A DNA stretch of 5,839 nucleotides from contig JAOZGF010000078.1 in the NCBI GenBank assembly GCA_027491845.1, forward strand, positions 1 to 5,839, written 5' to 3'. The translations under genes and the position numbers were made by a program. The notes beneath the pieces were generated by a model, which saw nothing but the letters and a program-made list of their open reading frames with translations, was not told where the DNA came from and ran no database searches. Source of the DNA: Thermoproteota archaeon (GTDB lineage Archaea > Korarchaeota > JAOZGF01). Numbering within the stretch: the stretch's first letter is position 1; the number at the start of each line of letters is the position of its first letter. Below, piece after piece: positions 1-5,839 of the stretch.

Positions 1-1032
1 TTCTCCCTCATACATCTTAGCAATGTTAAAAGCATCCCTCATTACTTTTTCATCCATTTTTTCTAGGAGCTCTCTGGCAAGCAATCCGTATCTTATTTCC
101 GTACTAAAAAGAGACTTCCACTCCTTGTCATAGGTGTTTAGAGGCATAAAACTTGATTTTTCCAAGGACTCCTCAATTTTTTGAGATGCAATTTTAGAAC
201 ACGTAACCCCCCAGTAAACGCCTCCATGGCTCAAGGGTTTGAGTTGGCCCGCTGAATCCCCAATCAAGAGAACGTTCACAAAACTTGTTTTTCGAAGAGG
301 CTTCGCCGGTATGGGCCAAAAAACTTTTTTAAACATCTCACCTACATGCTTAAACTTTTTCTGTAAGTATTTCACGGCGAAGCCTAGTTTTTCTCTCCTA
401 GAAACTAATCCGACCTTAACTTCATCTAGGTGCGGGATAACCCAGCTGAAGGTCCCCTTAAGTAAACCCCTGTTTATGTGTACGTCTACATTGTCTTCTT
501 CGTGCCTCCCTTTAAAGCGTAGTTGGACTCCCATGTAATGGTTTTTCGATATATCATATCCAATTTTCCTTGCAACCGTTGAAAGTGCACCGTCTGCTCC
601 AACAATTATTTTAGGCTTGAAATTAATAATTTTTCCGTTAACCCTGCATTTAGCCCTGAAAACGTTTTTATGAGGAATTAAATCAATCAACCTACTTGAA
701 AGATATATTTCAGCTCCTTCATCGCTTGCTTTGTCAGCTAGCTTTCTATCTAGAATGCTTCTCTCCACAACGTATGCCTGATTTCTTTTTTTTAACACAA
801 TTTCCTTTAGAGGAGGGAAAAAAACGTTAAACTTACTGATTTCATGGACAACATATTTTTCTTTGTTTGAAGGAATGTTCTTAACACAATAAGGCCCTAG
901 AAGTCCTCCACAATGCACAGGAAACCCTACTTCTTTATGTTCTTCAAGCAAGGCAACATCATATCCTTTCTTGGCTAACTGTAAAGCCAGAGTTGATCCT
1001 GCAGGGCCACAGCCAACTATCAATATATCCAT
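1..1032 (-). CDS. Geranylgeranyl reductase family FAD-dependent oxidoreductase (3' end outside window)
   Basis: This is a flavoprotein of the geranylgeranyl reductase family, which in archaea hydrogenates double bonds of geranylgeranyl chains in membrane lipids. 344 residues are visible with no stop, so the C-terminus lies beyond position 1; family members of roughly 390-450 residues suggest some 50-100 are missing. Landmarks seen directly are an N-terminal Rossmann dinucleotide motif GCGPAGS (residues 7-13), a PVHCGGLLG segment with Cys41 where relatives carry a conserved cysteine loop, GADG (145-148), a substrate-side FSWVIP motif (195-200), and the FAD ribityl-binding motif GDSAGQLKPLSHGG (258-271). 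The ATG at 1030-1032 has a GTGAG ribosome-binding match five bases upstream. The gene follows the winged-helix gene by 17 bp, so they are probably co-transcribed. The family also includes other lipid and quinone-type reductases and hydroxylases, so the exact substrate is not proven. Confidence 0.88.
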   Translation of the reverse strand, partial: MDILIVGCGPAGSTLALQLAKKGYDVALLEEHKEVGFPVHCGGLLGPYCVKNIPSNKEKYVVHEISKFNVFFPPLKEIVLKKRNQAYVVERSILDRKLADKASDEGAEIYLSSRLIDLIPHKNVFRAKCRVNGKIINFKPKIIVGADGALSTVARKIGYDISKNHYMGVQLRFKGRHEEDNVDVHINRGLLKGTFSWVIPHLDEVKVGLVSRREKLGFAVKYLQKKFKHVGEMFKKVFWPIPAKPLRKTSFVNVLLIGDSAGQLKPLSHGGVYWGVTCSKIASQKIEESLEKSSFMPLNTYDKEWKSLFSTEIRYGLLARELLEKMDEKVMRDAFNIAKMYEGE

Positions 1033-1049
1033 GGGCGCTCACGTGTCCC

Positions 1050-1715
1050 TTACTTCCAAGGAACTTTTTTCAGGTAAACCTTGTAGGGTTTTGACGCTTT
1101 ATCCTTACGTACAAAGCCTTTATCTTCTAAGTAGGCGATGTATTTCTTGATTGTGTTTTCCGTTTTACCCATTTGAGCCGCTATTTCAACTGGTGTCAAT
1201 GGACCTTCTTTTTCCAGAACATCAATAACCCTAAACTGAGGCTTTTCCAGTAAGAACCTCTTAAGGAGAACGTTCTTTTCCTTTAGTTCCTCTTTGAGCC
1301 GCAGAATTTCCACTTGAGGCGCCCTTTTCTCATCACCCTTATAGCTTAAAACATTAACTTTCTCTCTCAGTTCTTTATTTTCTTTTCTAAGTTTTTCAAC
1401 TTCTCGGGTAATCAACGCTAAATCGTCAAGTCTTTTTTCATACTCCTTAACTTTCTTGTTTAAAACTTCTACATCTCTTATGTAGTCTTCTGCAAACAAT
1501 TTTATGATAGAAACGGATTCTTTAGAGAGGTTTCCAATGATTTCCTCTAAAGTATCAACGGCTAATTCCTTTAGTTCTTCAATTATTTCAGTGTTAGGGT
1601 AATTTCTCTTAATCACGTCGAATCGAGAGGATAATTCTTCTAATTTTTCTCTTTTTAACCTATGAAACTGATTTATTATCCTTATAGCCGCCCTCTTAAG
1701 TTCATTATCATCCAT
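1050..1715 (-). CDS. Coiled-coil protein with C-terminal winged-helix DNA-binding domain
   Basis: This 221-residue, highly charged protein of no family I can name is predicted to be cytoplasmic: it has no signal peptide or membrane segment. Residues 1-75 are helical and rich in Lys, Glu and Leu. Residues about 75-155 have the heptad-like Leu/Ile/Val spacing of a coiled coil, interrupted around 125-135. Residues about 160-221 look like a winged helix: a helix (RVIDVLEKEG), the turn PLTPVEIAAQMG, a recognition helix starting TENTIKKYIAYLEDKG, then a wing ending in KPYKVYLKKV. This resembles MarR/ArsR-like transcription factors, with dimerisation probably through the coiled coil. I chose the ATG at 1713-1715 because GTGA lies four bases upstream; an in-frame TTG at 1728-1730 would add five residues but has no good ribosome site. 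It is the first gene of a probable operon with the lipid reductase and could regulate it or itself. That role is inferred. Confidence 0.8.
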   Translation of the reverse strand: MDDNELKRAAIRIINQFHRLKREKLEELSSRFDVIKRNYPNTEIIEELKELAVDTLEEIIGNLSKESVSIIKLFAEDYIRDVEVLNKKVKEYEKRLDDLALITREVEKLRKENKELREKVNVLSYKGDEKRAPQVEILRLKEELKEKNVLLKRFLLEKPQFRVIDVLEKEGPLTPVEIAAQMGKTENTIKKYIAYLEDKGFVRKDKASKPYKVYLKKVPWK

Positions 1716-1800
1716 ATTTTCACTTTTCAAAGTTTAGGAGACTACCGCAACGTTTGAATAGGGAAGATATTCCGTGACTGTGATAGAACCAAAAAACTTT

Positions 1801-1814
1801 CAAAAATTTAAACC
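1801..1814 (-). promoter_or_regulatory. Candidate TATA-box promoter for the winged-helix/reductase operon
   Basis: Read on the minus strand, the segment is GGTTTAAATTTTTG, containing TTTAAA at 1807-1812. This matches an archaeal TATA box, and a start about 26 bases downstream would fall near 1783, leaving a leader of roughly 70 bases. A second A/T-rich candidate (GGTTAAAATG) lies slightly further upstream. The call rests on motif shape and position alone; A/T-rich intergenic DNA yields such matches easily. Confidence 0.3.
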
Positions 1815-1849
1815 ATCATTCATTTTAACCGTTTCTTTTTTAAAAAAAC

Positions 1850-1861
1850 ATAAGGTTTAAA
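1850..1861 (+). promoter_or_regulatory. Candidate TATA-box promoter for the zinc-ribbon/secreted-protein pair
   Basis: The segment ATAAGGTTTAAA ends in a TTTAAA box at 1856-1861, which would place a start near 1884, about 45 bases before the zinc-ribbon gene. An alternative is the TTTTTTAAAAAAA tract about 15-20 bases further upstream. Together with the oppositely oriented box at 1807-1812, this makes the 212 bp between the two divergent genes a bidirectional promoter region. Apart from a short, doubtful leader ORF reported in the findings, I see no gene in it. Confidence 0.3.
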
Positions 1862-1927
1862 GGAGAAAAGTGTGCTTGAAAAAACCTTGGAAGGCAATTG
1901 TGAACATGAAAATGTGGTGTAATTCAA

Positions 1928-2095
1928 GTGAAGTACTCGATGAAGGGGAGCATTAAAGTTTGCCCAAATTGCGGGTACAAATTCGACGTTTCCTATTCAA
2001 GAACTCTCCTCTGTCAAGGATGCCCCACATTTCTTTCAAGCCTTAAATGTGAATATGTGATGTGTCCTCGTTGCAAATACGAGTTTAAGGGGTAA
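1928..2095 (+). CDS. Small eight-cysteine zinc-ribbon protein
   Basis: This is a 55-residue protein if it starts at the GTG at 1928, or 51 residues from the in-frame ATG at 1940. Eight-cysteine order is visible: C12-P-N-C15 followed by GYKFDV, then C29-Q-G-C32-P, then C41, then C46-P-R-C49 followed by KYEF. Two CPxC-GY/KY-x-F knuckles, one at each end, are typical of zinc ribbons and rubredoxin-like folds. The middle CxGCP plus a lone cysteine could form a second metal site or a disulfide. I recall similar tiny proteins, with a terminal CPxCxYEF preceded by a CxGCP motif, near ferrous-iron transport (feoA/feoB) genes in anaerobes, but no feo gene is visible here, so no function is assigned. 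The coding case rests on the spaced cysteine motifs ending exactly at a stop. It probably shares a transcript with the secreted-protein gene 53 bp downstream. Confidence 0.8.
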   Translation: MKYSMKGSIKVCPNCGYKFDVSYSRTLLCQGCPTFLSSLKCEYVMCPRCKYEFKG

Positions 2096-2136
2096 ATACG
2101 TGCAACTGAAGGACTTAATTAAAGAAATAGTGAATA

Positions 2137-2141
2137 GTGAT
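2137..2141 (+). promoter_or_regulatory. Ribosome-binding site fixing the start of the secreted-protein gene
   Basis: GTGAT is an exact match to the core of the archaeal Shine-Dalgarno sequence (GGTGAT) and sits seven bases before the ATG at 2149. The same GTG could be read as a start codon, which would add four residues, but its use as the ribosome site for the ATG is more convincing. The N-terminus then begins MKSKF, a good signal-peptide n-region. Confidence 0.55.
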
Positions 2142-2148
2142 TCAAAAA

Positions 2149-3669
2149 ATGAAAAGTAAATTTGTTGTTGTAATCTCTTTACAGATCATTTTTCTTTTAA
2201 TTGTAACCTCGCCCTTAAGGGCTTATCCTCAGGAAAGTTTAAGAGTAAATGTTTTTACTCGACCAAAGCATTGCGGAAGCACTTACATTATCGGTGAAAC
2301 CTGCAAGATAATCTATGTTTCTCTAAACAAAGATTCCGTCGGTACCTTACATTTATATCCTCCAGATGGCTCGCATAGAGTGTTGGTAGGTGGGAAAAGG
2401 TTGGAGGTAGGTAAAACATACATGGAAGAATGGAACATTACCGAGCCCGAGGGAAAATGGATTATAAACCTGACTGCACGAGCCACAGAAAACATTTCAG
2501 AGAAAGCCTCTGCCTCATGCATAATCTACGTCCTAAAAGGTTATCCCAAAATATCATGTAGTTTTTCTTCCCCAACAAATTTCATTGGTGAGACAGGAGA
2601 AATTTTTTCGGTTATTGCTTCAATTAAAAACTCAGGGTTAAGCCAGGCTCTGAACATATCTGTTCAGGTTCAAGCTAACGGGCTGAACGTCACCTATGAT
2701 CCACCTGAAAAAACATCTTTAAACCCAGGCGATGAAGTGGATTTAGAAATGAAGATTTCTTCAGAGAACACGGGTAAATACGTTGTCTCTTTCAGCGTCA
2801 AGTACAAGGACATTGTTGGGTCAGATTACACTGACACTTATCCACTAAATATAGAGATAGTTCCAAAGAAAATACCCACGTGGTTTAGATGTGTGGAGGA
2901 AGACACAGGTAAGCCCATTTCGGGAGTAGCTATCTACGTGGATAAAAACATGATGGGTTCAACTGGAAAGGACGGCTTGCTTGTTCTAAATTTAGATGAA
3001 GGAATACACTCCATTGATGCTTTAAAGTCAGGGTATTCGTTAAAAGAAGTAAGGCTTGCTGGAGAAAAACTTGAAAGCAGGGTGATCTTGGTAAGCCAGG
3101 AACTCATGGGCGAAACCATAGAGCTATTGTTTAAAAGCACAAAGCCTATCTACAGGGTTGCTGTCGGCAAAATCTCCCTAGCAGGCGTAAAAAAAATGAT
3201 TAAAAACAGAGAAGAAAGATTCTCATGGACAGCTGAAAACGTTGGAAACAAAACAGGAACATTTAAAGTAATTGTTCACGCAAGTAAGGGAGTTGAAATC
3301 AAAAACGCGGAAGGCTACGAGTTCATTAACAGAACACATGCAGTCTGGAAAGTAAGCCTGGTTGAAAAACAAAAAATTAAAAGGCCATTTACAGTAAAGG
3401 CTGTCAAGACAGGTTCATTTGAGATAAAAGCCACTATAATCTCAGAAACCGGTGAGAAAAGCGAGCAAGTTTTCTTGGGAGAAGTTATCGAAGCTTTTAC
3501 GACACCAGTAACACCAACGCTCTCTCCTAAGATAACTCAACCCTCTACATTCACACCAACGGAGACAATTAAGCCTGGAATGAGGGTGAGCATGTTGCTC
3601 ATACTTGTCTTAATAGCAGTTATACTCTTGATGGTCTCCTTGATCTTGCTCTACTTCCTGACAAGATAG
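2149..3669 (+). CDS. Secreted multi-domain beta-sandwich protein with C-terminal membrane anchor
   Basis: This 506-residue surface protein has a class I signal peptide (residues 1-25: Lys-rich start, hydrophobic core, TSPLRA before a likely cleavage site) and ends in a single hydrophobic helix (about 481-504) closing with TR. Most of it should therefore lie outside the cell. The ectodomain reads as four beta-rich modules: about 31-130; about 132-240, CARDB/NEW3-like with IKNSGLSQALNISV and LNPGDEVDLEMKI; about 243-318, carboxypeptidase-regulatory/PEGA-like with GKPISGVAIYVD and GYSLKEV; and about 320-450, another COG1361-like sandwich with AENVGNKTGTFKV. A Thr/Pro-rich stalk (about 451-476) follows. 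Seven N-x-S/T sequons (N96, 107, 115, 169, 180, 367, 394) suit archaeal N-glycosylation. There is no catalytic motif; adhesion, scaffolding or an S-layer/pilus-associated role is inferred. Domain names are by resemblance. It converges on the secretion ATPase gene. Confidence 0.85.
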   Translation: MKSKFVVVISLQIIFLLIVTSPLRAYPQESLRVNVFTRPKHCGSTYIIGETCKIIYVSLNKDSVGTLHLYPPDGSHRVLVGGKRLEVGKTYMEEWNITEPEGKWIINLTARATENISEKASASCIIYVLKGYPKISCSFSSPTNFIGETGEIFSVIASIKNSGLSQALNISVQVQANGLNVTYDPPEKTSLNPGDEVDLEMKISSENTGKYVVSFSVKYKDIVGSDYTDTYPLNIEIVPKKIPTWFRCVEEDTGKPISGVAIYVDKNMMGSTGKDGLLVLNLDEGIHSIDALKSGYSLKEVRLAGEKLESRVILVSQELMGETIELLFKSTKPIYRVAVGKISLAGVKKMIKNREERFSWTAENVGNKTGTFKVIVHASKGVEIKNAEGYEFINRTHAVWKVSLVEKQKIKRPFTVKAVKTGSFEIKATIISETGEKSEQVFLGEVIEAFTTPVTPTLSPKITQPSTFTPTETIKPGMRVSMLLILVLIAVILLMVSLILLYFLTR

Positions 3670-3679
3670 GAAGGCGTTG

Positions 3680-3685
3680 TTTTTT
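3680..3685 (+). terminator. Oligo-T tract, candidate archaeal terminator
   Basis: A run of six T, within GTTGTTTTTT, starts 11 bases after the stop codon of the secreted-protein gene. Archaeal RNA polymerase commonly stops at U-rich tracts without needing a hairpin. The tract overlaps the stop codon of the opposing ATPase gene, so termination here would limit head-on transcription. It is short, so the call is tentative. Confidence 0.35.
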
Positions 3686-5839
3686 AAGGCTGGAAAATCG
3701 TTTTCCAGAAATTCAAACCCTTCTCTGTTAGTACAAAGTTAATCCTTACGCCTTCCTTATCGGTTAGTGCCTCTGCTGAAACAAGCCCCATATACCGAAG
3801 TTTCCTGATAGCAGTCCAAAACTCGGTTGGTTTCCCTTTAAATTGCCTCATTAGTTCATTGCTCGTTATTTTTCCATCCCTCCTAACTAGTTCGTTCAGA
3901 ATGATGTAAACAGGCTGTTTAAACTTTGCCTTAACTGTTGTTTTCTTTTTTTGTTCCGCAACCTCTTCAGGCCTGGCTCTGAACACTTTCCCAGTGACAG
4001 GGGGTTTTTCGCGAAGTTTCTCTTCAAGTTTTGCCGTCGTTATTTTTTCCTGTAAAGGTTTTACTTTGCCCTCAGTTTCTTCAGCCGCTTTAACCCTAGT
4101 TTTTTCCTTTTCTTTCTCTCTTTCTTCCTTTTCACTTTCAATTTTTTCCTTTACCACAGGCGTTACGAAAGATGTTACGGAGGTCTTTGAAGTGTACTGA
4201 GGCTTAGTGGCCTCTGCAAGCCCTCGCTTTAATTCGTCCCCCTTAGTCAATCCACTTTTCTTCCCTTCAATGGCCTCCTTTTCAAGCAGAGGAAAGCTGA
4301 ATGTAGGCATTAATTCCTTCTGTCGAGCGTAATATTTCAATATCTCTCTTCCCACTGTAACAATGTCCCTGATTCCCTTTGACGCTAGTTCTTCAAGGAA
4401 CTTTTTCCTTTTTTCTAGTTCTAGGTATACTGCTGAGATGTCTAGGCCTGTTAATTCCGCTATACTTCTTAAAACGTCGCTTTCCCCTATATTTGATTGA
4501 AAGTCATCTCTAACCACGTCCCAGTTGAACAAGAGTTGTTTCTGAACCTTGTTGTCCTCATAACCAGTTATCTCATAAACTTTAGTTACCCTCCTCACAT
4601 ACCTCCCTGAAGGATGCCTAACCCTTCTTATGACAAGGAATATTTTGATGAGGGGGATGTATGCGGGCGCAATGTTAATGGGTCTCTGTGTGAATCTTTT
4701 CAGTGCACTATCTATGTCTTCAGCGTGAAACGTTGTCATTCCCCCATGCCCTGTCGCCACTGCTTGAACCAATGCATATGCTTCTTCCCCCCTAACCTCC
4801 CCTACTATTAAAGTGTCAGGCCTGTGCCTCAAAGAAGCCCTTACCAAGTCAAATAGGGAGATTTCAGAGGTTCCGCCGGAGGCCATTCCATAGCCTGACC
4901 TGGAAATGAATTGTATCCAGTTTTCATGGGGCAACCTTATTTCAGCTGTTTCCTCCACAGTTACAACTTTGCTTTCAGGATGTAGTAGTCCTGCTAGTGC
5001 GTTTAACAGGGTTGTTTTCCCTGCGGCAGTGGCACCAACAATTAGAACAGGTATCTTGTGCTCTAAAGCCAGCCAAATGAAGGCTGCGATTTCTGAATTA
5101 ATCGTTTTAAGGTTTATGAGGTCAATAACCGAATAAGGTTCCTCCCTGAATTTCCTTATGGTCCAAGTGCTTCCGAAAGGCGTGACTTCCTGCTTATAAC
5201 TGCCTGCAAACCTGTGTTTTCCTTCAAGCATCACATCGACTATAGGATGCGCCGTTGAGACATGTCTACCTGCCCTGTGAACCATCTTGACAATAAAGTC
5301 ATCGATTATTTCCTGTTTGTCAAAACGTATGTTGGTTGGTATTGTTTCATAGGTCCTGTGCCACACGTAAATATACCTTCCAACGCCGTCACAGCTTATA
5401 TCCTCTATCTCAGGGTCCCTCATAAGCCCATCTATGACGCCATATCCAACTAGTTCCTTTTTAATGTGATATTGAATTCTTCTCCAAGATTCTTCATCCT
5501 TAGGCTTTAACCTGTATTTTTTAGCTATCCTCTCCGCCTCTCTTTCAACATATAACTCTTTATCTGGTATGTCTGATGGAGCTTCAATCTCGTATTCTAA
5601 GATCTTAACTATCTCGTCGAAAATCTTTTTCTCTTGACGTGTAAGAAGCTGTTCAATTAAGAAATATCTATACCCACCTGTCTTCGGGTTCCTTCCAATG
5701 ACCGCTCTACAAAAGTCTTCATTCAAGTAGTATTCAGATACAATTTCCCAATCACTTGGCAACCAGTTGATGGTGACTCCTGGATAAGTAACATACTCTG
5801 GCGGCGGTACTGGAAGCTCACCGAATACTTCCTTCTCCA
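3684..5839 (-). CDS. Archaeal type II/IV secretion system (pilus-type) ATPase with charged linker and C-terminal winged-helix-like domain; 5' end outside window
   Basis: This cytoplasmic hexameric motor ATPase belongs to the GspE/PilB/TadA family that powers assembly of archaeal pili or archaella. The frame stays open to the right edge, so 717 residues are visible and the start is missing; a TTG at 5762 is internal. Numbering from the first complete visible codon: an N-terminal domain with PSDWEIVSEYYLNED (27-41); Walker A GATAAGKT (268-275); Asp box VEETAEIRLPHENW (294-307); Walker B LIVGEVRGEEA (343-353); His box GHGGMTTFHAED (363-374). The core ends near residue 510. Residues about 510-640 are a low-complexity Lys/Glu/Thr/Pro linker, and about 640-717 look like a winged helix (PVYIILNELVRRDGKITSNE, then FWTAIRKLRYMGLVSAE, a wing and LTEKG). 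This tail is unusual for the family. No platform protein or pilin gene is in view, so the system (pilus, archaellum or DNA uptake) is undecided. As the last gene before a convergent neighbour, it probably ends its operon. Confidence 0.92.
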   Translation of the reverse strand, partial: EKEVFGELPVPPPEYVTYPGVTINWLPSDWEIVSEYYLNEDFCRAVIGRNPKTGGYRYFLIEQLLTRQEKKIFDEIVKILEYEIEAPSDIPDKELYVEREAERIAKKYRLKPKDEESWRRIQYHIKKELVGYGVIDGLMRDPEIEDISCDGVGRYIYVWHRTYETIPTNIRFDKQEIIDDFIVKMVHRAGRHVSTAHPIVDVMLEGKHRFAGSYKQEVTPFGSTWTIRKFREEPYSVIDLINLKTINSEIAAFIWLALEHKIPVLIVGATAAGKTTLLNALAGLLHPESKVVTVEETAEIRLPHENWIQFISRSGYGMASGGTSEISLFDLVRASLRHRPDTLIVGEVRGEEAYALVQAVATGHGGMTTFHAEDIDSALKRFTQRPINIAPAYIPLIKIFLVIRRVRHPSGRYVRRVTKVYEITGYEDNKVQKQLLFNWDVVRDDFQSNIGESDVLRSIAELTGLDISAVYLELEKRKKFLEELASKGIRDIVTVGREILKYYARQKELMPTFSFPLLEKEAIEGKKSGLTKGDELKRGLAEATKPQYTSKTSVTSFVTPVVKEKIESEKEEREKEKEKTRVKAAEETEGKVKPLQEKITTAKLEEKLREKPPVTGKVFRARPEEVAEQKKKTTVKAKFKQPVYIILNELVRRDGKITSNELMRQFKGKPTEFWTAIRKLRYMGLVSAEALTDKEGVRINFVLTEKGLNFWKTIFQP
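3690..3708. repeat. Perfect 8-bp inverted repeat between convergent genes
   Basis: CTGGAAAA (3690-3697), a TCG loop and TTTTCCAG (3701-3708) form a perfect stem. It lies 20 bases past the stop of the plus-strand secreted-protein gene and inside the last codons of the minus-strand ATPase gene (residues WKTIFQ). In the plus-strand transcript it would fold just after the oligo-U tract; in the ATPase mRNA it would fold at the very 3' end of the coding region. A role in 3'-end formation or stability is possible but unproven, since the stem is partly dictated by coding sequence. Confidence 0.45.

Noticed and set aside
239..538. 99-codon open frame on the plus strand
   Set aside because: It lies wholly opposite the reductase gene, which has clear flavoprotein motifs in the other strand. 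Its peptide is low-complexity Ser/Thr/Leu-rich with no recognisable domain.
1040..1045. CACGTG palindrome between the winged-helix and reductase genes
   Set aside because: A six-base palindrome is expected by chance, and its GTGAG half is better explained as the reductase ribosome-binding site.
2114..2124. CTTAATTAAAG as an internal TATA box giving a near-leaderless transcript of the secreted-protein gene
   Set aside because: Spacing would fit a start near 2145, but the strong GTGAT ribosome site at 2137-2141 would then be left off the transcript. Read-through from the upstream gene is simpler.
2100..2159. 19-codon frame (GTG start) encoding MQLKDLIKEIVNSDSKNEK between the zinc-ribbon and secreted-protein genes
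   Set aside because: It looks amphipathic and peptide-like but is very short, overlaps the start of the next gene and lacks a convincing ribosome site. It was kept out of the feature list.
2313..3140. Two minus-strand open frames of 68-69 codons inside the secreted-protein gene
   Set aside because: Both are antisense to a well-supported gene and show no motifs, plausible promoter or ribosome site.
3994..5453. Four plus-strand open frames of 63-76 codons opposite the ATPase gene
   Set aside because: They mirror the ATPase codons. The Ser/Phe-rich peptide at 3994-4200 is just the complement of the Lys/Glu-rich linker.
5760..5762. TTG as the true start of the secretion ATPase
   Set aside because: The frame continues without a stop to the window edge, and the upstream residues (PVPPPEYVTYPGVTINW) look like the usual N-terminal region of archaeal motors, so the start lies beyond 5839.

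Overview
The window looks like chromosomal DNA from an archaeon. Four things point this way: a geranylgeranyl-reductase-family flavoprotein of the kind that saturates isoprenoid membrane lipids, an archaeal-style type II/IV secretion ATPase, Shine-Dalgarno matches of the GTGA(T) type with TTTAAA-like TATA boxes upstream, and frequent AGG/AGA arginine codons. Base composition is moderately AT-rich throughout and I see no compositional break. An uncultivated TACK-type lineage (for example Bathyarchaeia-like) is my guess from the protein style. The sequence alone does not prove it.

Layout. Positions 1-1715 hold two minus-strand genes that read as one operon: a coiled-coil winged-helix protein (1050-1715), then, 17 bp later, the geranylgeranyl reductase homologue (1-1032), whose 3' end leaves the window. 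Positions 1716-1927 are a divergent intergenic region with TATA-like elements facing both ways. On the plus strand a 55-residue, eight-cysteine zinc-ribbon protein (1928-2095) is followed after 53 bp by a large secreted, probably glycosylated, membrane-anchored beta-sandwich protein (2149-3669). That gene converges, with only 14 bp between the stop codons, on a minus-strand type II/IV secretion ATPase (3684-5839) whose 5' end leaves the window at the right edge.

How the genes may work together. The most distinctive protein is the ATPase. After a canonical motor core it carries about 130 residues of low-complexity charged linker and then a C-terminal winged-helix-like domain, which I do not know as a standard part of archaeal pilus or archaellum motors. 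The neighbouring secreted protein would be exported to the outer face of the same membrane and could be a surface partner. This is inference only, because the two genes are convergent and not co-transcribed. The reductase operon concerns membrane lipids, and its first gene is a plausible DNA-binding regulator. No tRNA, rRNA, CRISPR array, insertion sequence or phage gene was seen.
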